From assembly GCA_950106755.1 (NCBI GenBank), contig OX467091.1, forward strand, positions 27,421,538 to 27,485,537: a stretch of DNA of 64,000 nucleotides, read 5' to 3'. Both the position numbers and the translations under genes were made by a program. This DNA is from Climacium dendroides (taxonomy: Eukaryota > Streptophyta > Bryopsida > Hypnales > Climaciaceae). Below are positions 1 through 11,186 of this stretch, piece after piece; position 1 is the first letter of the stretch; every line of letters begins with the position of its first letter. The notes beneath the pieces are model-generated. The model did not search any database. It saw nothing but the letters and a program-made list of their open reading frames with translations, and had not been told where the DNA came from.

Positions 1-64
1 TGAAAATATGATTTCTATATATGCATGATTGGAAATCTTTTAATAAAATAATTAAAAGTATTAT

Positions 65-125
65 CAGGGTTGCTATTGTACGAGCCTGGAGTAGGAGCCT
101 GTGAGCCTGTGAGCTTGTGAGCGGA
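65..125. repeat. Left terminal inverted repeat of element A
   Basis: It starts CAGGGTTGCTA and continues into a GAGCCTGTGAGC-type repeat run. It matches the right end of B (CAGGGTTGCTAGCAGGCGAG when inverted). Confidence 0.7.
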
Positions 126-593
126 AAGTATTTTCGATGAAGAAATCTATCATCAAATCTATATTTGATGGGGGAAAGGTGTGACGAACCCATGACCGTG
201 AACTTGGGGTCAACCGAGGTTCTATGACCGTGGATTTCATAAACATTTGTGGGTATATAAGTTGAGGGTCATTTGTGGACACTTAGAGGCACTACCAATT
301 TTGTGGAGAAACCCTTATCACATAAAACAGAATTATTTTGTTTAGGATCACATATGAAGTGTTCTAAGAATGCAAAGGAAATTAAATGAGCCCAAGATCT
401 ACCAACTGTATTTTATCAAATATTAATGGTTTACCATCAGAGATCATTTTTCATTCCTTCATTTTCAATGTACGTTCAAAATCAAACAATAAATACAATG
501 CATGCAACTTGTAGCCATGAATCACAGAAAACCAAATCAACTTAGAAATCAATGAGCCCAGTTAAATTCATCAGATATGGAAATCTTATGAAT

Positions 594-3500
594 CTAAGTG
601 GTAGTGGAGTTCGTCATAGAAACCTCACTTGAGGTTGACTCTGGAGTCTTTTCACCCTCAGAAGCTGAAACGTCCAAAAAATGAACTACGTTTGCAGCGT
701 ATTTGGGTTTGGAAGGCTTAGGCTCTTTGCAACCATATCGTTCATACTGTGATGCCATCTTCTCGGCATACACTGGAAGATCGTAAGACTTCTCTGGACT
801 CAGAATAAGTCTTCGGATCTTCTTCATACGATGTTTGTCCGTCACTCCTTCGTTCCTTCAAATACAAACAGTGCAACGTTTGTCATATTGATTCATGAAA
901 TGCAATACTTTTTTAATACAAAAACACACTTCTCTTTCAAGAGTGAAACTTACTTACTAGGTCTAATGTTGCATGTAAACACCATTGGTTCCACGTGCAC
1001 GGCATCTAGATCAAGAGCGGCAAAAACTTCTGCTGGATCTTGTGTCACTCCTTACAGTGGATTGGCTTTTTTCATTGGCAAGAGAACCCCCTTGAAGATA
1101 TTCTCATCCTCTTCCAAAGCCACAATATGCCGTCCTGTGTCACGACATGCAGTAATGGATGCCCCTGCAGTACAAGCGTGTAGGCATTAGGACTTCAATA
1201 ATTATACACACAAATAAACATTTTAGTTTGAAGCTCCTATTTCAAAGCAACAACTGACCCGTAGCTGCGGTGCAATCCAAAACTACATCTTCTTCATCCG
1301 AGCAGCCTTCGATGAAAAATTGAAGGAACCTTGCATCTTTCTCTCGCGGCCCACGCCAAGGCATTTTTGATTCTTGGTCGACTAACATTGTTTCCTCAAT
1401 GATATAATTGATCACCATGTCCTTCCTTTGAAGATTCCACTTTGCCTTTGTCATGGCATCAGTCTGCCTAAACGTGAAGGTTGATTTCCTTTTCTCACCC
1501 AGATCCTTCACAAAAAGGGTGACTCCAAACTTCACAATCTGCAAAAATGGACAAAATGTTCAGTAGAAAGAAGAATGCCTACAAGGCAATTGGCATGCAC
1601 ATAGAAAATTCAAAAAAACTTACCGTCTGACCAGGTGTAATACCCGAAGCTAGGTCCAATTGGTTGAATGCCAACCACTCCTTCTTCATCACCAACTTCT
1701 TGAAGACGTTCTTCAATCCCGCAAATATACGCCGCGATTGAAGGCTGTACAAGTGAAATACAATAACGCAGCCATTGTCTTGTAAGCTTTCCTCGGCAAA
1801 GTGAAATGCATTTTGCATTCCCGCACACGTTGGGTCCGCGTTCCATGATGGAACGTCCTTCTCAGAAATGAGTGGTATGGGTAGGTTCTCTTGGCAGTCA
1901 AAAATAATAAGGTCCACCAAAGGCTCCTAGCTCACTCTACCATTTAGTGAGCGAAGTTTACCTGCATTTGCCTACAATGGAGTAATTGTTCATGTTATTA
2001 GAAAGTTCAAAATGAGACCATTTCTGATTTAGAAAATCCATTGAAGTTACTAACTGAATTTTATGGTGCCACATACCTTTCGAATGAAGTCCATGACCTC
2101 AATATAAGAATTTGGTGGTGAACTCTCCAAATTGTCCATAATGTCAATAATAGATGCATTCAAGATGAGCTCCTCCGACTTCACGTCATCATCATCTAGT
2201 CTAACAACCTGTGTGCCTTGTGTCACCATATCCTCCGTCCACTCGGCAAGCACAGCCTTCCTCTTCATCCCACTCTAACTTCCCTCCACCAACTGCGAGT
2301 TCTGATCGACTGCTGATGATGATGGAACGATGATATCACCATCATCGTTTTTCTTCCCCCTTGCCTTGGCTTTCTCCTCCTTCTCTTTTTGCTTCTCCTT
2401 CTCCTTTTCTTCCAGCTTTGCCAAACGCTCTGCCTCCTTCTTTTGCTTGTTATCTAAAGCAATTTGGAGACGGATTGCTTTCTTCTTGTCAGCGTGGTCC
2501 TTCTTTGCAATTCCCTTCCTCTTCTGATCTTCGGTAAGGCCTGCAAATTCATCGACATTGATGTCCACCGCTCCAATGCCTTCCAAAGAATTTCGGAGGT
2601 GTACCTCCGATGGATGCGTGTACGATATCGGGCAATCAATGTACCATCCACCGCCACTTAGATGAGCTGTGGTAAATGTTTTAAGTTGATTTGTTGTGTA
2701 CATGCAACTTGCGGAACTGCGATCTAGAAAGACCGGAAGGAATGGAGGAAGGTCTGCCCTTTGAATGGCTCCTTTTCCTTCCAATTCAAACTTGAAATAT
2801 CTACATTATGATAACAAAAAAAAGTAAGGAATAATTTTAAAAATCAAATTAGACCACAGAAAATTTCAATCATGCGTACATCTGCTTGAAAGCAAGTTTT
2901 CTTATGTCTCAAAAAATAGAAGATTAGAAAATTAAGTTCTAGACCTTCCAAAGGATAGAAATGGAGGACCACCAACTACTTCTCGAGGATGCCTCAGATC
3001 CAAGGCAAGTTCTACAAGTAATGAGAGGCCTAGCTCCCTTTTTTTTCCATTCTGTACCTCAAAGAAGTTTAGTTGTTCAACTACGTGTTTTAGGCCAAGT
3101 TAAAGGATACTCTTAGTTGAAATTATCACTTTGAAATGAATATTTCTTTATCTAGTTGAAGACATACCGAAAAAGGACCCTCTTCACTGCCTGTTGGGAC
3201 CCCTCTTAAGTGTTGAAGTTGTCGCTTTTTTTGAAGTACTTCGCTCCTCTAAGATGAACCAAGAACCCTTGATCCCAGATTTTCCTCCTCTAGCCTTCCA
3301 AGTATTCCGGTAAGGTTTCTAGCTGAAGTGGAACCTTCATATCGATGATGATGTTGTCCTGCTTGACAACTTCTTCAAAGTATTGCACGGCTGCATCTTC
3401 AATCTGTGGAAGGAGAAGAAATTTTAGAAATCATATAATATGTAGTGAATGTAATTTGAATTTTTCAAAATCCTAGTGAGTACGACCTGTAATGGCTTTC

Positions 3501-5141
3501 AATTTGAATTACATGAATAGGTGATCACTTACCCCTGCGTACCAAACACAATGGTTCAAGAAAGGACCGAGTAAGGTCTCTGACACCGGCCTAGGTGGAA
3601 AACGTCTCGAATCCCGTGATGGCGTAGAGGAATTCCACCACTTCAGAAATTTTATCTTGTGATCTGCCGAGGTATTGCAAGTAGCCACCATTTGGAGTTT
3701 TTCTACAGTCATCTCTGGAACCTCATTGGAACTCCAATGTTTCTCAATCTGGTCAACAAAAGAAAAGAAAAGGCTATTACATTTCAATGTTCCAATGACA
3801 TCAATGGATTCAGATTATAACGTGGGTCATGAAATCACCTCATCTAGAAAACCTTGTTTGTTAGCTGGATTCGCCACCGCAACCAACTTAGACATTTTCA
3901 CATTGAGTTTACTAGTCTTCTCATGTGCTCCGGATCTCATAGCATGCGCCAGTCCCTCCTCAGTTCTATCATCCTCTGGAGTCATCTCATTGTACCTCCG
4001 CACTCTTGCATCTGCAGACTGGGCAATTTCTTGCTGCAGAAGTGGAACAGGCAAAAATTTCACATTAATGATTGTATAATAAGAAGGTACAAAAAAACAT
4101 AATACATATGAATGGAGAAGCATTCACAAAGATTCTCACCCTGAAAACAAACGATGTGAAGACTTACAGTGGCATAGAATACCTGTCCAAGTCTTTTTAG
4201 TTTTAGAGGCACTACACAGTCGGAGCTCCGACGGCCTGAGCATCTTTTTGAACCGCTCAATAGGAAGGAGACCATATTTCTGAACCCAGTATAATGTATG
4301 CACCAAATTGGTCTTCACGTGCGAGTCTTCTGTGGACCTGATGCGTTTAGAAGCAATTTCAATTAGTGCTGTACCCAACATTTGCCACGTAGTTCAAATC
4401 AATGAAAACAAGTCAAACATTAAAGTTCCAATGAGGTAGAGAACAGACTTACTTGTTAATGTCATGCATGACATGCATGACCAATTCGGTCTTACCCTTC
4501 GTATCTAGTACAATGGAGTCCACCGCGTAATGTCACTCCTCATCTTTGGAGTGTTTTTTGGTAATGCAGTTCATCCATGAGATGAGTCGGTGATTACCAT
4601 TACAAACATAGAACTTAAGGTTATTCAGAAACCTCAACTCAGGTTCGGAGTTCACACTAGCATTGAAGATGTCATTCTTTGCCTTCCACAGCAGATCCCA
4701 CTTCTATATCTCCTCTTTTGTGAATTGTGAGCTTTGTCCACCTTCATCCGTTGTTGTGACATAGAAAACTGCCGCTCCATCTCGGTAACCTTTGCTGAAC
4801 TTATGCTCCAAGAAATCAAGATCACATGACAGAGTCGGTCTCACCATGGGCATAGGAACCATTCGGCAAAGTGGGATTTGTAGTCGGAAGAGGTGAGTCG
4901 GCTTCATCCTCAATGAAGCAATGGTATTCACTGAGTCCACCTTGTGATATTGTCGGAGATCATCTTCCAACAAGTCTTTGTCATCATCCAGCAATAGGTC
5001 ATCAATAACGTCCTCATCCACCACATCTCCTTCATTTTCACCTTCATCTTCACCTGTAATGGGTGGTTGCGTTGAATCATCGATCTTTGGCGTTTCTAGA
5101 ATAGTCTCCTCGTGCCAAATGTTTGTAGGAGTGCCATCCAT
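594..5141 (-). pseudogene. ParB-like plus DNA amino-methyltransferase-like protein, element A copy
   Basis: This multi-exon gene is collinear with the copy at 48954-53530. In coding order: an acidic N-terminus (ATG at 5139-5141, directly after a TTGTAG acceptor); a ParB-like domain ending in the signature VCNGNHRLISW (about 4580-4610); a helical middle; a lysine/glutamate-rich charged stretch (2275-2530); a motif-IV-like segment DLIIFDCQENLP (about 1885-1920); motif I, VLDCTAATGASITACRDTGR, across the intron at about 1190-1255, followed by HIVALEED; and a C-terminal KKIRRLILSPEKSYDLPVYA segment ending at 594. The IV-before-I order fits the beta class of N4/N6 amino-methyltransferases. Premature stops occur, for example a TGA after KHSKDEE, where a Trp is expected, and a TAA after MKKANPL. 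Its 3' end lies about 470 bp from the left end of A. Confidence 0.65.
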
Positions 5142-5538
5142 CTACAAGGTTCACCCATGAAATTAAGCAACATGCTTGTACTCTCATCGAGGAATCTAAA
5201 ATTCCGTTCAAACAAAACCGTTGTGGGATTCAATAAACAAATGATTGCATGAGTAGTCAAGCAGTTGAGGGCAGAGTTTAGACAGAAGTCCTATTTTGGA
5301 ATGACCACAGTAAAAATATTTTTCTTGAATTCATTTATAGGGTTTAGGTGAGGGATAAATATGCTTCAGTATTTTAGGTGGTATTTGATAACCCTAAACC
5401 AATCAGAGTCATTGGAAATTTTTTAAGTGCCTTCTGAAACTACCATGGCAGTGCAAAATAATTCTTATGAAGTTGGAAATTGAAATGGTGGAGTATAACT
5501 ACCACTAACCATTTCATTATTACATGTTGAATTTGTAG
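5142..5538. other. Residual inter-genic/intron DNA at the element A deletion
   Basis: AT-rich with no coding signal. One side ends at the TTGTAG acceptor before the methyltransferase ATG (minus strand) and the other at the TTTGTAG acceptor before the transposase last exon (plus strand). In element B these acceptors are separated by upstream exons of both genes, so here they are probably remnants of two introns joined by a deletion. Confidence 0.5.
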
Positions 5539-6926
5539 AAATTGACTTTGGATGAGATGCTAGACTTGCCATCGTGCAATTTATCCGAAACGGTGCATAA
5601 CAAGTGGCTACAAATGTCCGGAAAGCGAGGCAACAACTTGTTTGACGCCACATGTGATGATAGTATCCGTGCTTGGATGCAAATGACAAACTACTGTGCA
5701 TACCTGAAAGGATACATAGCAGGATCAGGGCCGTCTAAAGGAGAGCTGAGGTTGAGAGCTGCGAGAAGAAGTGGAGATCCCAAAAAGATAGCGGAGGCGT
5801 TGAACACATTGCCTGGAGTAGAGGATGTGGGAACCAGAGTGCCACACTTAGAAGGAGAAGAGATTTTTGGAAGCACTAAGAGGAAGTTGGATGTGCCCAT
5901 TGGTGATGCAGGAGACTCGCATAGACCGGATAAGATCAACTTCTCTCAACCCCGGTGAGAACGAGGTCCACCGCAAGTGCCTCTCAATCTTTTGGAGACA
6001 AGGGTGAACAACCTCAGCCAAATACTTCTCGCCATGTTACGGTAGCATTTGAAAGCGATTGCGATACATCCAAATGGCACATTGCTAGAATCAGCCACAA
6101 ATCCAATACAAGATGCCAAGCTCAACAACATAGATCAAACATCAAGTGCACTAGCAAGATTGCAAAAGGGAAAAAAGATACTCCAGCTCCTACGTACCGC
6201 GGTCGGAAAGAAGAGTACGGGAGTAAGCGAGAGGTGGTGGCTGATTTCTGGTTTTGTTGGGATGACATTGAACGATGCGTGAAAGGGACAAAGCGGAAGT
6301 GGGTTCTTGATTGGCCGGAGGTGCCGGAGGTTTGGCCTGTCTTGTCCGGAACTAATTTAAACCAGGAGGAGACATTGTTGCTACAACATGCAGGATTTTG
6401 CCTCCAAGAACGACCAGTCTTGTCACCACGTGGTTTGTTCAACATGTCAAAGATTTTCAGTCCTATTTTGTATGACCACCCTTTACCAAAAAACCCGGAC
6501 GTATATCCAACAGTGAGGAACACCAGAGCCATTCGAAGGATTGCAAATGCACCTACTGCCGAACAACGGAACAAGTGGGAAAGTGCAGGTAATGTTAGAG
6601 GGCAAATTGTAGGAGTAACACTACTCCCTCTTCCAGGCCTTGGTGCGATTGTGGAGTTAGAGACAAGGTTTGACTCTAACAAAAATGCATATCGAGTTAC
6701 AATGGGCCAATTCCCCACGTGCACGTGCCCAGATTTCGTGAATATAGTAGTGTCCGCTATTGGAGGTCGGCAGCAATACGTCAATTGCAAGCACTTGTAC
6801 TACTTGTACAGATACTTCTGCAAGATGGATGTCAACCAAGACAAATTCATTCATGCACCAAGTTATAGCTTCAACGAGTTGAAAAAACTCCTAGTACGAG
6901 CAGGAATGATCACACTTCCAGAATAG
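5539..6926 (+). pseudogene. SWIM-type transposase, last exon only, frameshifted
   Basis: It begins after a TTTGTAG acceptor with KLTLDEMLDLPSCNLSETVHNKW and is closely similar to the last exon of the element B transposase (21338-19950). A SWIM zinc-binding motif is visible: CTCPDFVN, then VNCKHLYYLYRY (CxC, spacer, CxH), coded around 6720-6810. A one-base deletion after FSQPR near 5955 breaks the frame; the B copy reads straight through (QPRVRTRS). All upstream exons, including the putative DDE core, are absent, so it cannot encode an active transposase. The TAG at 6924-6926 is the family's normal stop (RAGMITLPE in A, RAGIITIPE in B). Confidence 0.75.
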
Positions 6927-7309
6927 GCATGGCCATAGTTTGCAATGTATTTCAATTGTAATGCAGTCAGTTTATATATGACAATTGAAATGTGAATGAA
7001 TTTGTGTTCACCAAGAGTGCTCAACTTTCATAACCTGTAGGAAAAAAAAAATAGTGATTGATGGAGTTGCCCCCTCCATTGAAATTTGTGGACGAATTTG
7101 TGTTCACCGGTGGTGCTTGGCTTTCACAACTTGTAGGAAAAAAAATGGTGAGTGATGGAGTTGCCTCCAAATTAGAAAAAAAATTTCATACAATCCACGG
7201 TTATAGGGTACACGGTAATAGATTAGAAATTAGACATTTCTCCTCTTTTTTAACAACAAAATTGGCAAAAAAAATTGGGGGGTCAAAATTTTATATTTTT
7301 TTTAGTTCT

Positions 7310-7383
7310 GGGGCTCCTAGCTCACAAGCTCCACGCTCTATGCTCATAGGCTCCCCGCTCCTGCTCGCACGCTAGCATCGTTG
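7310..7383. repeat. Right terminal inverted repeat of element A
   Basis: The run GCTCCTAGCTCACAAGCTCC continues to GCTCGCACGCTAGCATCGTTG. Inverted, it begins CAACGATGCTAGCGTGCGAG and matches the left end of B (CAACGACGCTAGCATGCGAG). Confidence 0.7.
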
Positions 7384-8430
7384 CTCATGAATACTTGGGA
7401 GTTCGCTCTTGGCGTGATTGAAACAAATCATAGTTGTGTGTACTGACACTTGTCCGTGTTTTGGAAGTCCAGGCTGGAAAGTGAGTGTATGTGGATACAA
7501 GGTGTACCCGGATGCTGAGTTTATTCGGTCCAATATTGGGTTAGTACATGTGGGCAGAGGCAAAAGGGATCTCTAGTGTGGACTGGGAATGGACTCGGAA
7601 GGAGTACGAAGGAGGGGTACTCTCCGGAAAGAGTAAGGGTTAGCATGCCTCCGTAGCGCTCGTTTCTCCTTATTGTCCCCGCTAGTTCAGACCGGATTTA
7701 GGACTAACTCAGTAGGCTGTCGTTGTAGCATTGGTTAGGAGGAATTAGATCGGCTTGCGTGACCTGCTGAACACGACTGCGTTTCCTTTCCAGTTGTGAG
7801 GACGGTCTGTTTTTCATTTGTAGGATTTGAAAGTTTATTTTTGAAAGTTTGATCACATAGTGAAACTTCTGACACTTTAAAATCGGAGGGTAGGAGTTAG
7901 GCTTCCTTCCTGAATCCCAATTAGCAAATCCCTCTTCGTTCAGAGGTTAAACTCGACATGGTTACGAGTAGAGATCTAGACCGGATGTAAATACTAGAGG
8001 TTAAGGTTAGATTTGTGAAAACGCGGATCCCGGTTACGGTCTGTAAAACGTAAATACAGATAACTACTAAAGGTATGTGAATAGAAGTGTTGGGAGATTT
8101 ACAGGGTAGTGTAAAGCTGCAGGGTAGTAAACTAACCAGTTAGAGAGTCTGTGTGATAAACAAGTGTAAGTTAAACCGGATTAGATCCAGTTAGTGTGAT
8201 TAGATCGGGAAGATCCGGGCTAACGTGTATTAGTAATTGTTGGACCGGAGGGATCCGGTCGTGTTTGTCCAAGGAAACAAGGAGACCAAGTGGAAGTTCC
8301 GGTCTATTGTTTTGCTTGGGGTTTTGTGTTTCGTGACCATCACTCTACCATTTTCCGGTAATTGTGAACCTAGGAATTTGATCTTCGTGGGAATGATACT
8401 CGAGTCACTTTAAGGCCTCTTTTAAGAAAT
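7384..8430 (+). mobile_element. Diverged LTR-like retroelement remnant
   Basis: There is no coding potential. The stretch is rich in CCGGA/TCCGG and shares scattered short words, in the same order, with the inverted LTR at 17460-18549 (for example GTCGTTGTAG, TGCGTGACCT and TTCGTGGGAA near its end). This suggests a distantly related LTR in plus orientation next to element A. I could not fix its borders, and the similarity is by eye only. Confidence 0.3.
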
Positions 8431-9098
8431 ATTGAGCCTTAGAGAAGGATTTTTTCTTTCTTGTGCTACGATAGCCATCTCCTTTGTTACAGGAAGCTTC
8501 CAATGCTGCTCAGGGAACAATACCTTTTCAAGGCCGACATTATTTTGGGGTAGCTCAGGTAGCTGTGGGAGCAGCATGTGCTTAATCCAAGCTTCAAAAC
8601 AATTTTTAATCTCACCTGCTTGAGATGTATCACAAACAACAACAACAAAATGACTTAGAATAAAAATAGAAGTGGATGCAAGGACAGTAATCACTCACCA
8701 GCCCCCGGGAACAGAAAACTCAGCTATCAAAGATAGACTAAATAGAATCCTAAACCTAAACCAGAAGAGACTGAGATTAAGTGTGCGCGGGAAACATACC
8801 TGTAGACACTAGAGCCTCACCAGTGACTATCACAAGATCTTCTTCCGTTCCAACAGGTTTTCTTTTCTGTGAAGGCCTCCTCGATCATCTCCCACTTAAG
8901 TTTTGACTTCAGTCCTTCCATAGGAAATCCAAGTCCATTCAAATCAATAGACGTTGGATCCAACTTGAACTTTCGATCAACTACAGAGAAATCTATCCTT
9001 CCGTCAGCGGTACAGAATAACCCAATAGGTCCAGATGTATCCGTCTTGAAATAGACAACTTGCATTGTGAAAACCTGCATCCGCGTCAAATTTAGCAC
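8422..9098 (-). CDS. Unrecognised host-type gene, two 3' exons
   Basis: Minus strand, two exons visible. The first follows a GATGCAG acceptor at about 9077 and reads VFTMQVVYFKTDTSGPIGLF, then FSVVDRKFKLDPTSIDLNGL and KSKLKWEMIEEAF. The second follows a CTCAAGCAG acceptor near 8622 and reads GEIKNCFEAWIKHMLLPQLP to a TAA at 8422-8424. Between them PVGTEEDLVIVTGEALVSTG runs to a donor GTATGT near 8797, but is shifted one frame from the preceding segment at an A-rich run (AGAAAAGAAAACC). That is a sequencing error, a small lesion, or an unseen splice. I do not recognise the family. It is divergent from SEH1, and upstream exons probably lie within 9100-9450. Confidence 0.4.
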
Positions 9099-9712
9099 CC
9101 AATCAAAGACACGACCGCAAGCTTATTCCAAACCCTACACAACCACCTAAACCAAATCATTCTCCAGTAACGAAGCTCACCTCCACACATAGAAGCTCGG
9201 CGCCACATTAAGCACATCAGATCGGTCCTGAGGGTGTTGCCCGCGAAGCCACACATGTCGGCATCCACCATGGGGAGACCCACCACGCCAGATTCGACAA
9301 GAACAAAGCCACCCACATAAACGCTTTGACTTCGGCAGCACCATCTAAGCGGAACATAGATACAATGGATACAGTAAGCTCACATATCGATAAGCTATGG
9401 CGGCCCAAAGGAACGAATTCAATGTCACTTGAATTGACAAACAAATCCTAGCAAGAGAGAGACACAAACAAGGCAGCCTCTCCTTTCCTCCCAAACCCTA
9501 ACCCTCTTCGACGAACGAAAACGAAAACTTCGGAAAAGTCACGCAGCGTGAAAACGGTTGTAGATAAGATTTAGAAACGGTCCCTAAACCAAGTCGATGC
9601 CATGGTCTTTGTCCAAAGGACAGAGCCAATAAAAAAGCCTGAATAAAAAAGCCTGTTGACAGCACCATTACAGTACTACTTTGTGTTTTCACTACATTGG
9701 TATGAAATAGCC
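9099..9712 (-). other. Probable 5' part of the unrecognised minus-strand gene
   Basis: GC content is higher than in the flanking transposon DNA. Short open stretches exist (for example VNSSDIEFVPLGRHSLSICE on the minus strand) but no convincing exon chain. AAACCCTAACCC-type telomeric words occur near 9490-9500. Confidence 0.25.
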
Positions 9713-9720
9713 CTGATTTT

Positions 9721-9956
9721 AGGGGCCAGGGAGGACTGACCCCTCTATTGCCCCAACCAGGGATAAATGTAAAAATTGCCTATTTGGGACCATGTAAAAT
9801 TTGTTTCTCTACACCTCCCTAGACTAATTTGGGGTCTCTGATTGCAAATATGAATTCAAAATTTGCAAATTTTTTCATGGATGGCAAATAAAAGGATTCC
9901 AGTGTTTTATCCAGGGGTAGAAAAGGGGGCAATAGAGGGGTCAGTCCTCCCTGGCC
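9721..9956. mobile_element. 236-bp MITE, hAT-like
   Basis: Terminal inverted repeats of about 30 bp: left AGGGGCCAGGGAGGACTGAC, right the inverse of GGCCAGGGAGGACTGACCCC. There is no coding capacity. The flanks CTGATTTT (9713-9720) and CTGATATG (9957-9964) match at 6 of 8 positions, compatible with an 8-bp target duplication. The interior shares TAATTTGGGGTCTCTGATTG with a second copy at about 44156-44397 (TAATTTGGGGCCTCTGATTG). It sits upstream of the SEH1 gene. Confidence 0.65.
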
Positions 9957-9964
9957 CTGATATG

Positions 9965-11186
9965 ATTAGGTTGGGCCAACGTTTGTTGGCGTGACAAGGA
10001 AACTTTATGAAAGCAATTCGGCAAGTGGATACTTTGAATTCTTATGCACTATCACAGTACTCTCAGGCCTATCGCTCTCGGTCTCACAAGTGACGCCTGC
10101 AGCACGCCTCTTGCTTCCTTGCGTGGAGCTCAACAACAGCGGCACCGGCGCCTTTCAGTCGATATCGTGTGAACTGAAAGGACTGATTTTATCGATTTCG
10201 GTGGGGTTTTTGATTGCAGCATTGCCAGGTTGAGCTTTTACCTGATTCTCGCTTCCCTTGCCCTATCTTAATTTGCATCTTTTTCTCTCTCGTAGTCTAA
10301 GGATCCCGAGGTTTTGAATCTCTCTGATTTCGTAAATTTTGGTTTCGTCGCATTCAGGTCTCAGGACTTTGTATATTCCAATTTAGACGTTGAGGAAATT
10401 GGAATTTTTTTGCACTTCTAACCAGTTTGTGATGTGGATCTCTGTTCAGCTTTCTCCTCTCGGCTGTTAGTCACTTTTCTGGCTATTTTAGATTGATACC
10501 GCTTAGTAAGAGGAAGGGTGAGGTAAGTGATGATGGATTTGTAAATGTTTTCTGTGTAGCCAGAATTTCTTTTTTTATTCTATGTGTGAATTGCTCTTGT
10601 TGACGTCATTGAGTGCGCTGATTGAAGTTATTCTTAACGAACTATCTTTTAGATAACAGGGAGAGATAAAAAAAGTTGTCGACCTGATCAGAGTTTCGAT
10701 GAACTTGTTGTAAGTGACCTCCACAGAGAGATACATGCTACGAAGACATTATTTTATTAAGTAATGTATGCGTAACTGTGTGCAGACGAGACCTAGATGG
10801 GGTTCCCTAGCTTTAGGGTTTCGGTCTCTAGGTTCTGGGTCGCGGGACTTGTGTCTTGGAGTTTTTGTTGTGCTTTAGAAATTTTATTAACGCCACTACG
10901 GGCGCCATGGAGTACGCTGATAAAGGGCACTCTGATTAAACGAACTATACTTCGGGAGCGTTAAATTTTTTGTGATTGTATACTTTTCATTGATGTTTTT
11001 CATGAATTTTTTTTGAGCAATCTTCATGGTAGGTATTACGAATAGATGAAAACATGATTTAATATATATGTTTCTGTTATTACCGGTATACAGGCCAGGA
11101 TTGGGTCTTATGCCTTAGGGTTTCGGTGTCTAGTTTCTGCTTCTCTAATTTTGAAGGTTTTGTTGCGGTCACAGGTGCATTGAGTC
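9965..11186 (+). promoter_or_regulatory. SEH1 upstream region / probable 5' UTR and promoter
   Basis: No long convincing ORF. The stretch at 10100-10235 is GC-richer and could be an untranslated first exon (CTGAAAGGACTGATTTTATC). TTTAGGGTTTCGGT occurs near 10813 and again near 11117 (CTTAGGGTTTCGGT), words common near plant promoters. No TATA box can be assigned with confidence. Confidence 0.3.

Larger units (their letters stand above)
65..7383. mobile_element. Element A: Mutator-like (MULE-type) transposon, internally deleted
   Basis: The left end reads CAGGGTTGCTATTGTACGAG and the right end, inverted, reads CAACGATGCTAGCGTGCGAG. Both are followed by runs of GAGC-type repeats (GAGCCTGTGAGC) and a subterminal motif near CCACGGT(C/T)ATAGG. 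The same ends border element B. Inside are a methyltransferase-like gene (minus strand, 3' end towards the left end) and the last exon of a SWIM transposase (plus strand, 3' end towards the right end). This is the gene order of B with the middle missing. I see no target-site duplication: the 9 bases outside the two ends do not match. The SWIM domain and long repeat-rich ends suggest a Mutator-like element, but the superfamily is inferred. Confidence 0.72.

Noticed and set aside
2330..2527. Phe/Ser-rich open frames opposite Lys/Glu-rich coding sequence (also 51535-51799)
   Set aside because: They are antisense shadows of the charged region of the methyltransferase-like genes.
6122..6790. 222-codon minus-strand frame
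   Set aside because: Antisense to the SWIM transposase exon, whose plus-strand frame carries the conserved motifs.
65..7383. hAT assignment for elements A and B (CAGGG start, near-8-bp duplication)
   Set aside because: The SWIM zinc motif, long GAGC-repeat ends and a 9-bp duplication with one mismatch fit Mutator-like elements better. No hAT dimerisation domain seen.
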